33,724 nt of DNA from Bacillota bacterium (GTDB lineage: Bacteria > Bacillota > Sulfobacillia > Sulfobacillales > JAIMBI01), in the NCBI GenBank assembly GCA_021795575.1, contig JAJYPH010000018.1, positions 1-33,724 of the forward strand, read 5' to 3'. Each line of letters starts with the position of its first letter. The first letter of the stretch is position 1. Both the position numbers and the translations under genes were made by a program. The notes beneath the pieces were generated by a model that worked only from the letters and a program-made list of their open reading frames with translations, was not told where the DNA came from and did no database searches. Shown piece by piece: positions 15,070-22,592 of the stretch.

Positions 15070-16188
15070 ATGACAGCGGAGACGGGCGGGGACCCCGCAT
15101 CCGGCGGACGCATTTTTGGCGTCGGCGACTATTGGGCGGCGCGTCTGACCGAGGCGGCCCCTCTGCCGGCGGCGGACGTCCCATCGGCCGACGCCTTCCC
15201 AGCCAGCCCCGGCGGTTGGGACCGCCGGGCTGCGGACGTGCTGGCGCTCGTCACGGCGCGGGCGCGCGGCCGTCGCCTGGACCAACTCTACCCGGTCACC
15301 GACACCGCCACCCCGGAGGGCCCCTGTCGCACCATTCGGTCGTCGCTGGCCGACGTGCCGCCCGCGACGGGGGACCCGCACGAGGCGCGCCGGGAGCTCG
15401 CAGGCGCCCTCGAGCTGGTGTGGGGGGTGGGACCCTGGCATGCCGCGGCGCTGCGTGCCGCGGGGACGCGCACACTGGCCGACCTCACGCACCACCCCCG
15501 GTTCGGGGTGGAGGCGAGCCGCGTGTGGGGCGCGGTGGCGGCCGGCAACCCGGACGCCGCGTTTTGGGTCGTGCGGCATCGGTGTGGGGCGTCGCACCGG
15601 CTGTTGTGGTGCACCCGGGCCCTGTTTGACCCGTCCGCGTTTCTATTCGTCGACATCGAGACCCTGGGGTTTTCCGGGGTGGCCGCCATTCTCATCGGGG
15701 TGGCCGAATGGCGGGACCACATGCTGGACGTTACTCAGTACGTGGCGGAGTCCGTGGCGGATGAGCCGGCGCTGTTGGCGGCCCTAGCCCAGCACGCCGT
15801 CGGCAAACAGGCGCTGGTGACCTTTAATGGCCTTGCCTTTGACGTCCCGGTGCTGGCGGCGCGGGCCGCGTACTACGGCATGCGCGAGGCGGCGCGGTCG
15901 CTCGGGGCGCTGCCCCACTTTGATTTGGTGCACTTTGCCCGCCGGGCGTGGCGGCATCGGCTGGGGGACTGCCAGGCCGTGACCATCGAGCGGGAGCTGC
16001 TGGGAATCGTCCGGCCCGACGACCTGCCCGGCGCCTACGTGCCGCCGTTTTACGAGGCGTACCAGCAAGACGGCGAGGTGGGGCCGCTGACCTATATCAT
16101 TGACCACAACCGGTGGGACCTGGCGGGACTGGCCCGCATCTTCACGCACCTCACGCCGGGGGCCCTAGGCTCTTGCGATGTCGGTTGA
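15070..16188 (+). CDS. mrfB: YprB/MrfB-type exonuclease (RNase H-like)
   Basis: A 372-aa protein with an N-terminal helical region including a helix-hairpin-helix-like stretch (ELVWGVGPWHAAALRAAGTRTLADL, residues about 115-140) and a C-terminal RNase H-fold exonuclease domain (about 188-360). Catalytic acids are visible as D195 and E197 in FLFVDIETLGF, with LVTFNGLAFDVPVLAAR and HFDLVHFARRAW as the following motifs. In Bacillus subtilis the YprA/YprB (MrfA/MrfB) pair repairs mitomycin C damage independently of UvrABC; the same two genes are adjacent and overlapping here. ATG 15070 follows GAGGGG. The last 11 bases overlap mrfA, so the two are translationally coupled. Confidence 0.88.
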   Translation: MTAETGGDPASGGRIFGVGDYWAARLTEAAPLPAADVPSADAFPASPGGWDRRAADVLALVTARARGRRLDQLYPVTDTATPEGPCRTIRSSLADVPPATGDPHEARRELAGALELVWGVGPWHAAALRAAGTRTLADLTHHPRFGVEASRVWGAVAAGNPDAAFWVVRHRCGASHRLLWCTRALFDPSAFLFVDIETLGFSGVAAILIGVAEWRDHMLDVTQYVAESVADEPALLAALAQHAVGKQALVTFNGLAFDVPVLAARAAYYGMREAARSLGALPHFDLVHFARRAWRHRLGDCQAVTIERELLGIVRPDDLPGAYVPPFYEAYQQDGEVGPLTYIIDHNRWDLAGLARIFTHLTPGALGSCDVG

Positions 16189-18472
16189 GTCGCTGCTGGA
16201 CACGTTGACCCAGCGGGCCCCGTACCGCGATTTCGTGACCCACGTCGAAGAGCGGCCCGCCCGGGCCGCGCGGGATGGCCGCCTGGCGGAGCCGCTTGCG
16301 CCGCCGCTCGAGGACTACCTCGCGCGGCGCGGGGTCACGCTCCGGGTGCATCAGACCGAAGCCATCACGGCGATTCGGGCGGGGCACCACGTGCTCCTCA
16401 CCACGCCCCCCGCCTCGGGCAAGACGCTGGCGTTCAACCTCCCGGTGTGGGAGCGGCTCTTGGCCGATCCGGCGGCGACGGCGCTTTATCTCTATCCCAC
16501 CAAGGCGCTGGCCCAGGATCAGTGGACCACGCTTGCGGACCTGGCGCGCGCCGTGCCGGCGGCGGTGGCCCCGGCCGTCTACGACGGTGACACCCCCACC
16601 GGCCGGCGGGCCCGCATTCGGGCGGAGAGCCGGCTGGTGCTGACCAACTTCTACATGCTGCATCAGACGCTCGCGTGGGCGCACCAGTGGGAGCGGTTCT
16701 GGTCGCATCTGGCCTTCGTGGTGATTGACGAGGCCCACGTGTATCGCGGGGTGTTTGGGTCCAATGTGGCGCTGGTGCTGCGGCGCCTGGAGCGCCTGTT
16801 GGACGCCGTGCACGCCTCGCCGCAGTTTGTGCTGGCGTCGGCCACGCTGGCGAACGCCGACGAGTTTAGCCACCAGCTCACCGGGGTACACCCGGTGGTG
16901 ATCGATGAGGCGGCCGATGGCTCGGCCCGCGGCCGCCAGCACTTCGTGTTTTACAACCCCGAGGCGCTGGGCCCCGGGGTGACGTCCCCCCACCAGGAGA
17001 CGGCGCGGCTTTTGGCCGCCGGGGTGGAGCACGGCGTGCAGACGCTGGCGTTTGCCGTCTCCCGGCAGCTGGCGGAACTGGTGGCGCGCCAGGCACGGGA
17101 CACGGCCCAGGCCCAGCGTGCCCCGTGGGCCGAGGCGGTGGCGCCGTATCGGGCGGGATATCTGCCGGCCGAGCGCCGCGCGCTGGAGGGGGCGCTGCGC
17201 GACGGCCGCATCCGGGGCATGGTGAGTACGAACGCGCTGGAGCTGGGGGTTGACATTGGGAGCTTGGGGGCCGTGATCCTGTCGGGCTTTCCGGGGACGA
17301 TGGTGTCGGCGCGGCAGCAGGCGGGCCGCGCCGGTCGGGGGGTGGAGGCGTCGCTGGTCATCTGGGTGCCGTTTGCCGACCCGCTGGACCAGTACCTGGC
17401 GCGCCGGCCCGCCCTGTTTTTTGGGCGCCCGCACGAGCACGCCCTCATCGACCGCGACAACCCTTATATTTTGAGCGGCCATCTGCTGTGTGCCGCGGCT
17501 GAGCGCCCGTTGGACCGCGAGAGTGCCGCGCGCTGGTTTGGCCCCGAGGCCGACACGGCGCTGGACCAGCTGCAGGCGCGCGGTTTGCTGCGCGAAACCC
17601 CACGCGGCTTGGTGTATCAGGCGCGGCCGGCCGCCCACCAGGTGGTGGCGCTGGATGCCACCGGCCTGCAGCCCACGGTCAAGGTGCTGCGCGACGACGA
17701 GTTCGTGCTGGAGACGATGGACTGGACGCGGGCGCTGTCGGAGGCGCATCCCGGGGCGGTGCTGCTGCACGGCGCAGAAACCTATGTGGTGAGCTCGCTG
17801 GACCTCACCCACTATGTGGCGGCTGTTAAAAAGCAGCGGGTGGACTACTGGACGGACCCCATGACCAAGGTGGACATTCACATCCTGGACGAACGGGCGG
17901 CCCGCGAGCACGAGGGCGTGCGGCTGTCTTGGGGTGACGTCGAGGTGACCGAGCGGGTGGTGGGGTTTAAAACGCGGCGCGGGGACGAGGTGGTGGCCCA
18001 GGATGCACTGGACCTGCCGCCGGTCACGTATCGCACGCGGTCGCTCTGGTTCACCCTGCCCGAAGAATTCTCCCGCCCGCGACGACTCGAGCATGCCAAT
18101 CTGTTTGGGGGGCTGCACGGTGCCGAGCATGCGCTGGTCGGTCTCATGCCGCTCTGGGTTCTCTGCGACCGGCGCGATTTGGGGGCGCTCTCCGTGGGGC
18201 ACCACCCCGACACGGGCGCGGCGACGATCTTTGTCCACGAACACGCGGAGGGGGGCATCGGGCTCACGGAGCGCGGGTTCGAGCGCGCGGCAGCGCTCGC
18301 CGCGGCCACGCATGAGCTGGTTCGGGACTGCCCCTGCCAGGTGGGCTGCCCCTCCTGTGTGTACTCGCCCACCTGCTCGAATGACAACGTCCCCATGGAC
18401 AAGGGCGTCGCCATCGACGTGCTGGCGCTGCTGACCCAGCTGTCCGCGGAGGAAGACCCCTCCGCGGATTAA
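16178..18472 (+). CDS. mrfA: DEAD/DEAH-box helicase with C-terminal zinc-binding DUF1998 (MrfA/YprA)
   Basis: A 764-aa SF2 helicase. Motif I is TTPPASGKT (75-83), motif Ia YPTKALAQDQW, motif II DEAH (184-187), motif III SATLAN, and the second RecA lobe has TNALELGVDIGSLGAVI and QQAGRAGRG. The C-terminal DUF1998 region (about 560-764) ends with four clustered cysteines (CPCQVGCPSCVYSPTC), the zinc site typical of MrfA. In the known system MrfA unwinds or opens damaged duplex for the exonuclease MrfB. Length fits the family (about 750). The start lies within mrfB. The stop overlaps the stop of the convergent ridA gene by four bases, leaving no room for an intergenic terminator. Confidence 0.93.
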   Translation: MSVESLLDTLTQRAPYRDFVTHVEERPARAARDGRLAEPLAPPLEDYLARRGVTLRVHQTEAITAIRAGHHVLLTTPPASGKTLAFNLPVWERLLADPAATALYLYPTKALAQDQWTTLADLARAVPAAVAPAVYDGDTPTGRRARIRAESRLVLTNFYMLHQTLAWAHQWERFWSHLAFVVIDEAHVYRGVFGSNVALVLRRLERLLDAVHASPQFVLASATLANADEFSHQLTGVHPVVIDEAADGSARGRQHFVFYNPEALGPGVTSPHQETARLLAAGVEHGVQTLAFAVSRQLAELVARQARDTAQAQRAPWAEAVAPYRAGYLPAERRALEGALRDGRIRGMVSTNALELGVDIGSLGAVILSGFPGTMVSARQQAGRAGRGVEASLVIWVPFADPLDQYLARRPALFFGRPHEHALIDRDNPYILSGHLLCAAAERPLDRESAARWFGPEADTALDQLQARGLLRETPRGLVYQARPAAHQVVALDATGLQPTVKVLRDDEFVLETMDWTRALSEAHPGAVLLHGAETYVVSSLDLTHYVAAVKKQRVDYWTDPMTKVDIHILDERAAREHEGVRLSWGDVEVTERVVGFKTRRGDEVVAQDALDLPPVTYRTRSLWFTLPEEFSRPRRLEHANLFGGLHGAEHALVGLMPLWVLCDRRDLGALSVGHHPDTGAATIFVHEHAEGGIGLTERGFERAAALAAATHELVRDCPCQVGCPSCVYSPTCSNDNVPMDKGVAIDVLALLTQLSAEEDPSAD

Positions 18473-18870
18473 GGACCCCTGTCCGCGAGCGCCACCACCG
18501 CCTCGGCCTCGATTTCCACCAACATGGTGGGATCGATGAGGCCCGCCACCAGCACGAGCGTGGCGGCCGGGCGCACATGACCCAGCCGCTCCCGGTGGGC
18601 GCGCATGACGGGCTCGGCATCCTCGCGGCGCGTGACGTACATGCGCGTCCGGACCACGTCGTCCAGGTGCGCCCCCGCCGCCTGGAGGGCCGTGGCGATG
18701 TTGTCCAGCGCCTGGATGGCCTGACGGTACGGGTCCCCGACGCCCACCAGCCGCCCTTCCGCCCCGGTGGCGGTGGTGCCCGCCACCACCACGCGCTCGC
18801 CGATGGCTACGGCGCGCGCATAGCCGGCCTGCGCCTCCCATGGACTGTTGCCTCCGATGTGCTGCCGCAT
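18469..18870 (-). CDS. RidA-family (YjgF/YER057c) protein, probable deaminase or enamine hydrolase
   Basis: A 133-aa protein with the RidA fold signature: ARAVAIGERVVVAGTTAT, DPYRQAIQALDNIATALQAAGAHLDDVVRTRMYVT, RPAATLVLVAGLIDPTMLVEIEAEAVV. RidA relatives hydrolyse reactive enamines and imines formed by PLP enzymes; this subgroup keeps the trimer-core elements, but the Arg that binds carboxylates in true RidA is replaced by Ala or Thr in the RPAAT stretch, so the substrate is uncertain. ATG 18870 is preceded by GGAGGG; the open frame continues upstream only as decayed sequence. It converges with mrfA, stops overlapping. Confidence 0.88.
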   Translation of the reverse strand: MRQHIGGNSPWEAQAGYARAVAIGERVVVAGTTATGAEGRLVGVGDPYRQAIQALDNIATALQAAGAHLDDVVRTRMYVTRREDAEPVMRAHRERLGHVRPAATLVLVAGLIDPTMLVEIEAEAVVALADRGP

Positions 18871-18881
18871 GGCGATCCCTC

Positions 18882-19645
18882 CTACCCACCACGATCCCGC
18901 GGATGAGCATTCGCGGTGGCGCGGGCGAGTCCTGCAGCTTGTCTGGCGGGCTCGTGGGGTCGTCCCGGGTCGCGCGGCATCAGCCCTGAAAACACCATCC
19001 CGTATCCGCCCTGGTCGCTCGCGAGGCCGAAGGTTGATGAGGGACACGAACTGCAGATGCCTCGTGCCGACGGCGCTGGACCGCCAGCGAGGCACGGGGC
19101 GCGTCGCGTCGGTGGAGACCAGCACGTCAGGTCCCCCGCTCGTCGCGACACGGAAGTTGGGGGCCGCGCAGGGCACGGCCACCAGCGACGCGGCGACGCG
19201 GGTCCGGTGCCATGGGCTGGCGGCGGTGGCGGGGGTTTGGGAGCGCACGATGTCGCCCGGTGACGCCACGGCCATACAACCGGCGGAAAAGCAGGAGACG
19301 CCCTGGAACGAGGCGCGGTCCCAGGTGGGGGGCAGCGTGACCAGTGGCCGGGCTCCAGCGCCCTCGGTGGCGTGAGTCGTGACCAGGAGGGATCCCTCCG
19401 CATCAGTGGCCGCGCACAGGCGCGTCCCGGCACACGACACGCCGGTGAGGACGACCCCCGCGCCGAGTCCCGGTGCGGGGGCGGACGACCACGCGGAGCG
19501 ACCGCCGGTCGGGTTGGTAGCCGTGAGGATGCGGCCCGCGCCGGCCACGGCCTTGCTAGGGGGGGTGACGGGGGCAGGCCAGACCCGTCAGCGCGGCGTG
19601 GGGGTCCATCCGCGCCGCGCTCCAGACACGGCGCTGGCCCGGGGA
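18882..19645 (-). pseudogene. Secreted Cys-repeat (beta-propeller-like) protein, decayed fragment
   Basis: Pieces of a repeat family of the type VSCxSxxLCxAxDxxGxxxxSxxP are spread over two frames. One frame has DPHAALTGLACP at about 19600. The other has GRILTATNPTGGRSAW, LTGVSCAGTRLCAATDAEG, QGVSCFSAGCMAVASPGDIV and PCAAPNFRVATSGGPDVLVST. Then back in the first frame come SCPSSTFGLASDQGGYGMVF and a stop at 18882. At least two frameshifts are required (near 19570 and 19045), and no start codon or signal peptide is present. The pattern occurs in secreted proteins of Gram-positive soil bacteria; function unknown. It lies just upstream of ridA, whose own start is intact. Confidence 0.65.
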
Positions 19646-19650
19646 TCCGG

Positions 19651-19803
19651 TCCCCCCTCTTAGGGGTGCCCGTGGTGGGGTGGCTCGCGGCCGCCACGGT
19701 GGGCGGTCTGCTGGTGGTCAGTGGACTCGCGGCTCTGCCAGCCGCCTGGGCCGTCGGACGGCAAGAACCCGTCGGGGTGTTGAAGGGCGCGCGTCGCTTA
19801 GGC
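19651..19803 (+). pseudogene. C-terminal remnant of an FtsX/MacB-type permease
   Basis: About 50 codons encode one hydrophobic segment followed by ALPAAWAVGRQEPVGVLKGAR. This is the hallmark end of FtsX-domain ABC permeases (last membrane helix, then xxPAxxAARxxPxxxLR). No upstream part of the permease exists in any frame; the decayed repeat protein precedes it on the other strand. The frame then runs on into the antisense of the Mur ligase gene, so it is a truncated tail left by a rearrangement. Confidence 0.6.
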
Positions 19804-19823
19804 CTCCGGCGATGCGGAGCGGG

Positions 19824-21299
19824 TCACGGCAGGACCGGGGTGGCTGTCCGCATCGGCCGGGCCGGACGGGCGCCCAGCAGGCGCCGCCACACGTCGGCCG
19901 CCTGATCCATCGCGTGCGCGCCCAACAGCAGCACCGTGTCGCCCGGGGCCACTTCGTTCAGCACCTGGCGGAGGGCTTCCTCCACGGTGGGCCAGCAGCG
20001 ATAGAGACGACCGTGGTGCGCGAGGCCATCGCGATAAACCTGGTCTTCGTCTGAGGCTACCGCATCGTTGGCGCTGGCCAGATCCAGCGCCCAGGTCAGG
20101 TGGAGTCGTGCGTCGCGGGGCGCGTGGCGCGCCAGCGCAGACGCGTTCAACGCGTTGACCGCGACGCCGCGTCGCCCGCGGACGGCGTAGACGACATGGA
20201 GGGTGCCGCGCTCGTGGCGGGCGGCCGCTCCCGCTTGGAGGGCCGCCGCCAGGTTGGCCGGATTGTGGGCGCAGTCGTCAATGACCCGGACGGGGTCCTC
20301 GGGACCCGAAATCACCTGGAGTCGGCGCCAGAGGCCAGGAAATGCCAGCAGAGCGGGCCAGGCGCGCTCCGGGGGCTCGCCCAGCGCGGCCGCGGCCCCC
20401 AGCACCGCCAGCGCGTTGCTGAGACGGTGGCGTCCCAACCCGGGCAGCGGGGCCGCCGCGCGCCACACCCCCAGGCGCACCTGCGCGGTGTCCGCGTGCC
20501 AGCGCCCGGCAAGGTCGGCTCCGCCGAGCTGGCCATACCACAGCACGCCCGCCCGGGTGGCCGCGGCCAGGTCGTGGGCGGCCGGGTCGTCCGCGTTCAA
20601 CACCGCGGTGCTGCTGGGGGCCAAGCCCGAAAACAGCCGCCGCTTGGCCGCCAGATAATCTTGGGCGGTGGCATGGTAGTCCAGATGGTCCGGTGAAAAA
20701 TTGGTAAACACCCCGACCCGAAACGGCACCCCATCCGTGCGCCGCTGGTCCAGCCCGTGCGAGGACGCCTCCATCACCACGTGGGTGAGCCCGGCCGTGC
20801 GCATCGCGTGCAGGTACGCCGCCAGATCGCGGGCGTCCGGCGTCGTGAGCGTGGCGGGGAACGCCCGGCGGCCAACGTCCACCGTCACCGTGCCCACCAG
20901 TCCGGTGGGGTGGCCCAGCTGTCCCAGCACCCAGTGCAGCCACGCCGCGACCGTCGACTTGCCGTTGGTGCCGGTGACCCCGACCGCCGCCAGTGCGCGC
21001 GCCGGCCACGACCACTCCATCTGCGCCAGGCGTGCGTACGCGCGGCGCACATCGGCCACCACCCGAACGGGCGCCCCCGGCCAACGGGCGCGGGCCGCTG
21101 CGGCCAGCGGCTCATCCAGCAGCAGCAGCTGGGCACCCGCTGCCCAGGCGGCCTCGACCGCGCCGAGCGAGTGAAAGCGTCCCACGGCGCAAAATACCGG
21201 GGTGGTGCCGTCGGACCGGGGTTCGGTGCACCTAGCGTCGGCGGCCTCTGGTGCTGCTGGTGCTGCTGGTGCTGCTGGTGTTGACGAGGGAAACATCAT
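19824..21299 (-). CDS. MurE-like Mur ligase of divergent specificity
   Basis: A 491-aa ATP-dependent amide ligase of the Mur family. The ATP loop is GVTGTNGKST (107-116); other landmarks are TTPDARDLAAYL, VVMEASSHGLDQRRTDGVPF, VFTNFSPDHLDYH, DYLAAKRRLF with the Lys that is carbamylated in MurE, and LNADDP. The C-terminal domain departs from MurE: the DYAHTPD motif reads DDCAHNPANL, the GRMExV loop is GLWRRLQVI, and the DNPR motif that recognises diaminopimelate is absent. It is therefore MurE-like up to the ATP domain but may add a different residue or act outside the main peptidoglycan path. There is no dcw neighbour. The start (ATG 21299 or 21296) has no clear ribosome site. The first 20 residues are a PAA repeat from a DNA tandem repeat. 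Confidence 0.8.
   Translation of the reverse strand: MMFPSSTPAAPAAPAAPEAADARCTEPRSDGTTPVFCAVGRFHSLGAVEAAWAAGAQLLLLDEPLAAAARARWPGAPVRVVADVRRAYARLAQMEWSWPARALAAVGVTGTNGKSTVAAWLHWVLGQLGHPTGLVGTVTVDVGRRAFPATLTTPDARDLAAYLHAMRTAGLTHVVMEASSHGLDQRRTDGVPFRVGVFTNFSPDHLDYHATAQDYLAAKRRLFSGLAPSSTAVLNADDPAAHDLAAATRAGVLWYGQLGGADLAGRWHADTAQVRLGVWRAAAPLPGLGRHRLSNALAVLGAAAALGEPPERAWPALLAFPGLWRRLQVISGPEDPVRVIDDCAHNPANLAAALQAGAAARHERGTLHVVYAVRGRRGVAVNALNASALARHAPRDARLHLTWALDLASANDAVASDEDQVYRDGLAHHGRLYRCWPTVEEALRQVLNEVAPGDTVLLLGAHAMDQAADVWRRLLGARPARPMRTATPVLP
21249..21281. repeat. Short 9-bp tandem repeat (GTGCTGCTG)
   Basis: Three consecutive copies of GTGCTGCTG plus a partial fourth. It lies at the 5' end of the Mur ligase frame on the minus strand, where it encodes PAAPAAPAAP. 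Slippage here would add or remove three residues without changing the frame. Confidence 0.8.
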
Positions 21300-21626
21300 G
21301 CGATAGCGATGCTGCACCCGGTCGCCTCCCGCAGGTACGCTATGTGCCGCGGCGGCTGGGGTTCGCGCGCGCCCGCGGGAACCGGTGGGAGCCCGCTGGG
21401 CACACTGCCAGCTGGCGGGACGAACGTCCGACGGCAAGGGACGGCATTCGTTCCTAGGGTCGAATGGGCCCAATGGCCCCTAAACTTGGGCCATTTGGCG
21501 GACAGCGGCGGTACCTGGTGGCCGTGGAGATTCTAAAGGCAGACTGAGAATGTTACAGGAGAGCGGCGCGCCCCGAGGGGGCGAGCGCCGCACGACCGAC
21601 GGACAACGGACATGAGGAGGGTGCTC
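21300..21626. other. Divergent intergenic region between the Mur ligase and qoxA
   Basis: About 330 bases. It should hold promoters for both directions, but no element close to the sigma-70 consensus is visible, so an alternative sigma factor or a weak, activator-dependent promoter is possible. The frame of the Mur ligase stays open to 21473, but the encoded stretch is Arg/Pro-rich and not family-like. AGGAGGG at 21615-21621 is the ribosome site of qoxA. Confidence 0.45.
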
Positions 21627-22502
21627 ATGCGGACATGGGCCAAACGCATCCCCTTGGCTCTGGGGCTGGTGGCGGTGATGGCGGGGTGCGGAGGTCCGCA
21701 CGCGGTGGTGCTGAATCCCGCCGGTCCCGTGGGGCGCGTGGAGCTGAACCTGATGGACTTGGCCGCCATCACGATGGGGATCGTGATTTTGTTCGTGATG
21801 GTGCTGTTCACCATTGCGGTGGTGCGGTTTCGGGACAAGAAGGGCAACCGCGCCCCGTATACGCCGAACGTGGAGGGCCACAAGGTGTTGGAGGTGCTGT
21901 GGTTCATCATCCCCGCGCTGATCCTGACCGTGATTGCCGTCCCCACCGTGCAGGAAACCTACGCGCTGGCGAAGGTGCCGGCGAAGCACCCCCTCGTGAT
22001 TGACGTGACGTCCCTGGACTGGAAGTGGCTCTTTGAGTACCCGGGCCAGAAGGTGGCCACGGTCAACCATTTGGTGATTCCCGCCGGGCAGCCCGTGTTG
22101 TTCAAGCTGACGTCGGATGCGCCCATGAACACCTTTTGGATCCCGCAGCTGGGTGGCATGGAGTACGCGATGCCGGGCCGCGTCCTGCCCCTGTGGCTGG
22201 AGTCGTACAAGCCCGGCGTGTACTGGGGCCACAGCGGCCAGTTTTCCGGGCGCGAGTTTGAGAAGATGTTTTTCTCCGTGAAGGCGGTGACGCCCACCGC
22301 GTTCAATGCCTGGGCGGCCAGTCTGCGCAAGACCGCGCCGGCCATGACCGTGGCGGACTATCACCGGCTGCTGCAGTTCACGACGGTGGGGTATCAGTCG
22401 TATTCGTCCTACCCGGCCTTCACGTTCCCGAGTGTCACGCATGGCTTCACGCTCAAGGGGGGCATGTACCTCTTGATGCACAACAACCCGGCCCATGATT
22501 GA
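21627..22502 (+). CDS. qoxA: Menaquinol oxidase (aa3-type) subunit II, lipoprotein
   Basis: 291 aa, starting at ATG 21627 because AGGAGGG lies directly upstream (an ATG at 21612 lies on the other side of it). The signal peptide ends in a lipobox, MAGC, with Cys21. The NPAGPVGRVEL segment and two membrane helices (about 45-67 and 88-110) follow. The periplasmic-side cupredoxin domain has MNTFWIPQLGGMEYAMPG and YWGHSGQFSGREFEKMFF. The cysteines and His that bind CuA in cytochrome c oxidases are absent, so electrons come from quinol and not from cytochrome c. First gene of qoxABCD. The subunit order and the sequence together make Qox more likely than CtaC. Confidence 0.93.
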   Translation: MRTWAKRIPLALGLVAVMAGCGGPHAVVLNPAGPVGRVELNLMDLAAITMGIVILFVMVLFTIAVVRFRDKKGNRAPYTPNVEGHKVLEVLWFIIPALILTVIAVPTVQETYALAKVPAKHPLVIDVTSLDWKWLFEYPGQKVATVNHLVIPAGQPVLFKLTSDAPMNTFWIPQLGGMEYAMPGRVLPLWLESYKPGVYWGHSGQFSGREFEKMFFSVKAVTPTAFNAWAASLRKTAPAMTVADYHRLLQFTTVGYQSYSSYPAFTFPSVTHGFTLKGGMYLLMHNNPAHD

Positions 22503-22592
22503 CCGGGGCGGCCGTGCGGCGGTGGATGGACTCCCCGGGCTGCGGTTCGCGGAGACTCCGGCGGAGAATTACATGTTCAAGGAGGCGCACTG

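Noticed and set aside
16151-18910. A 919-codon minus-strand frame over mrfA
   Set aside because: Antisense shadow of a well-supported helicase gene, with composition typical of codon-bias artefacts and no motifs.
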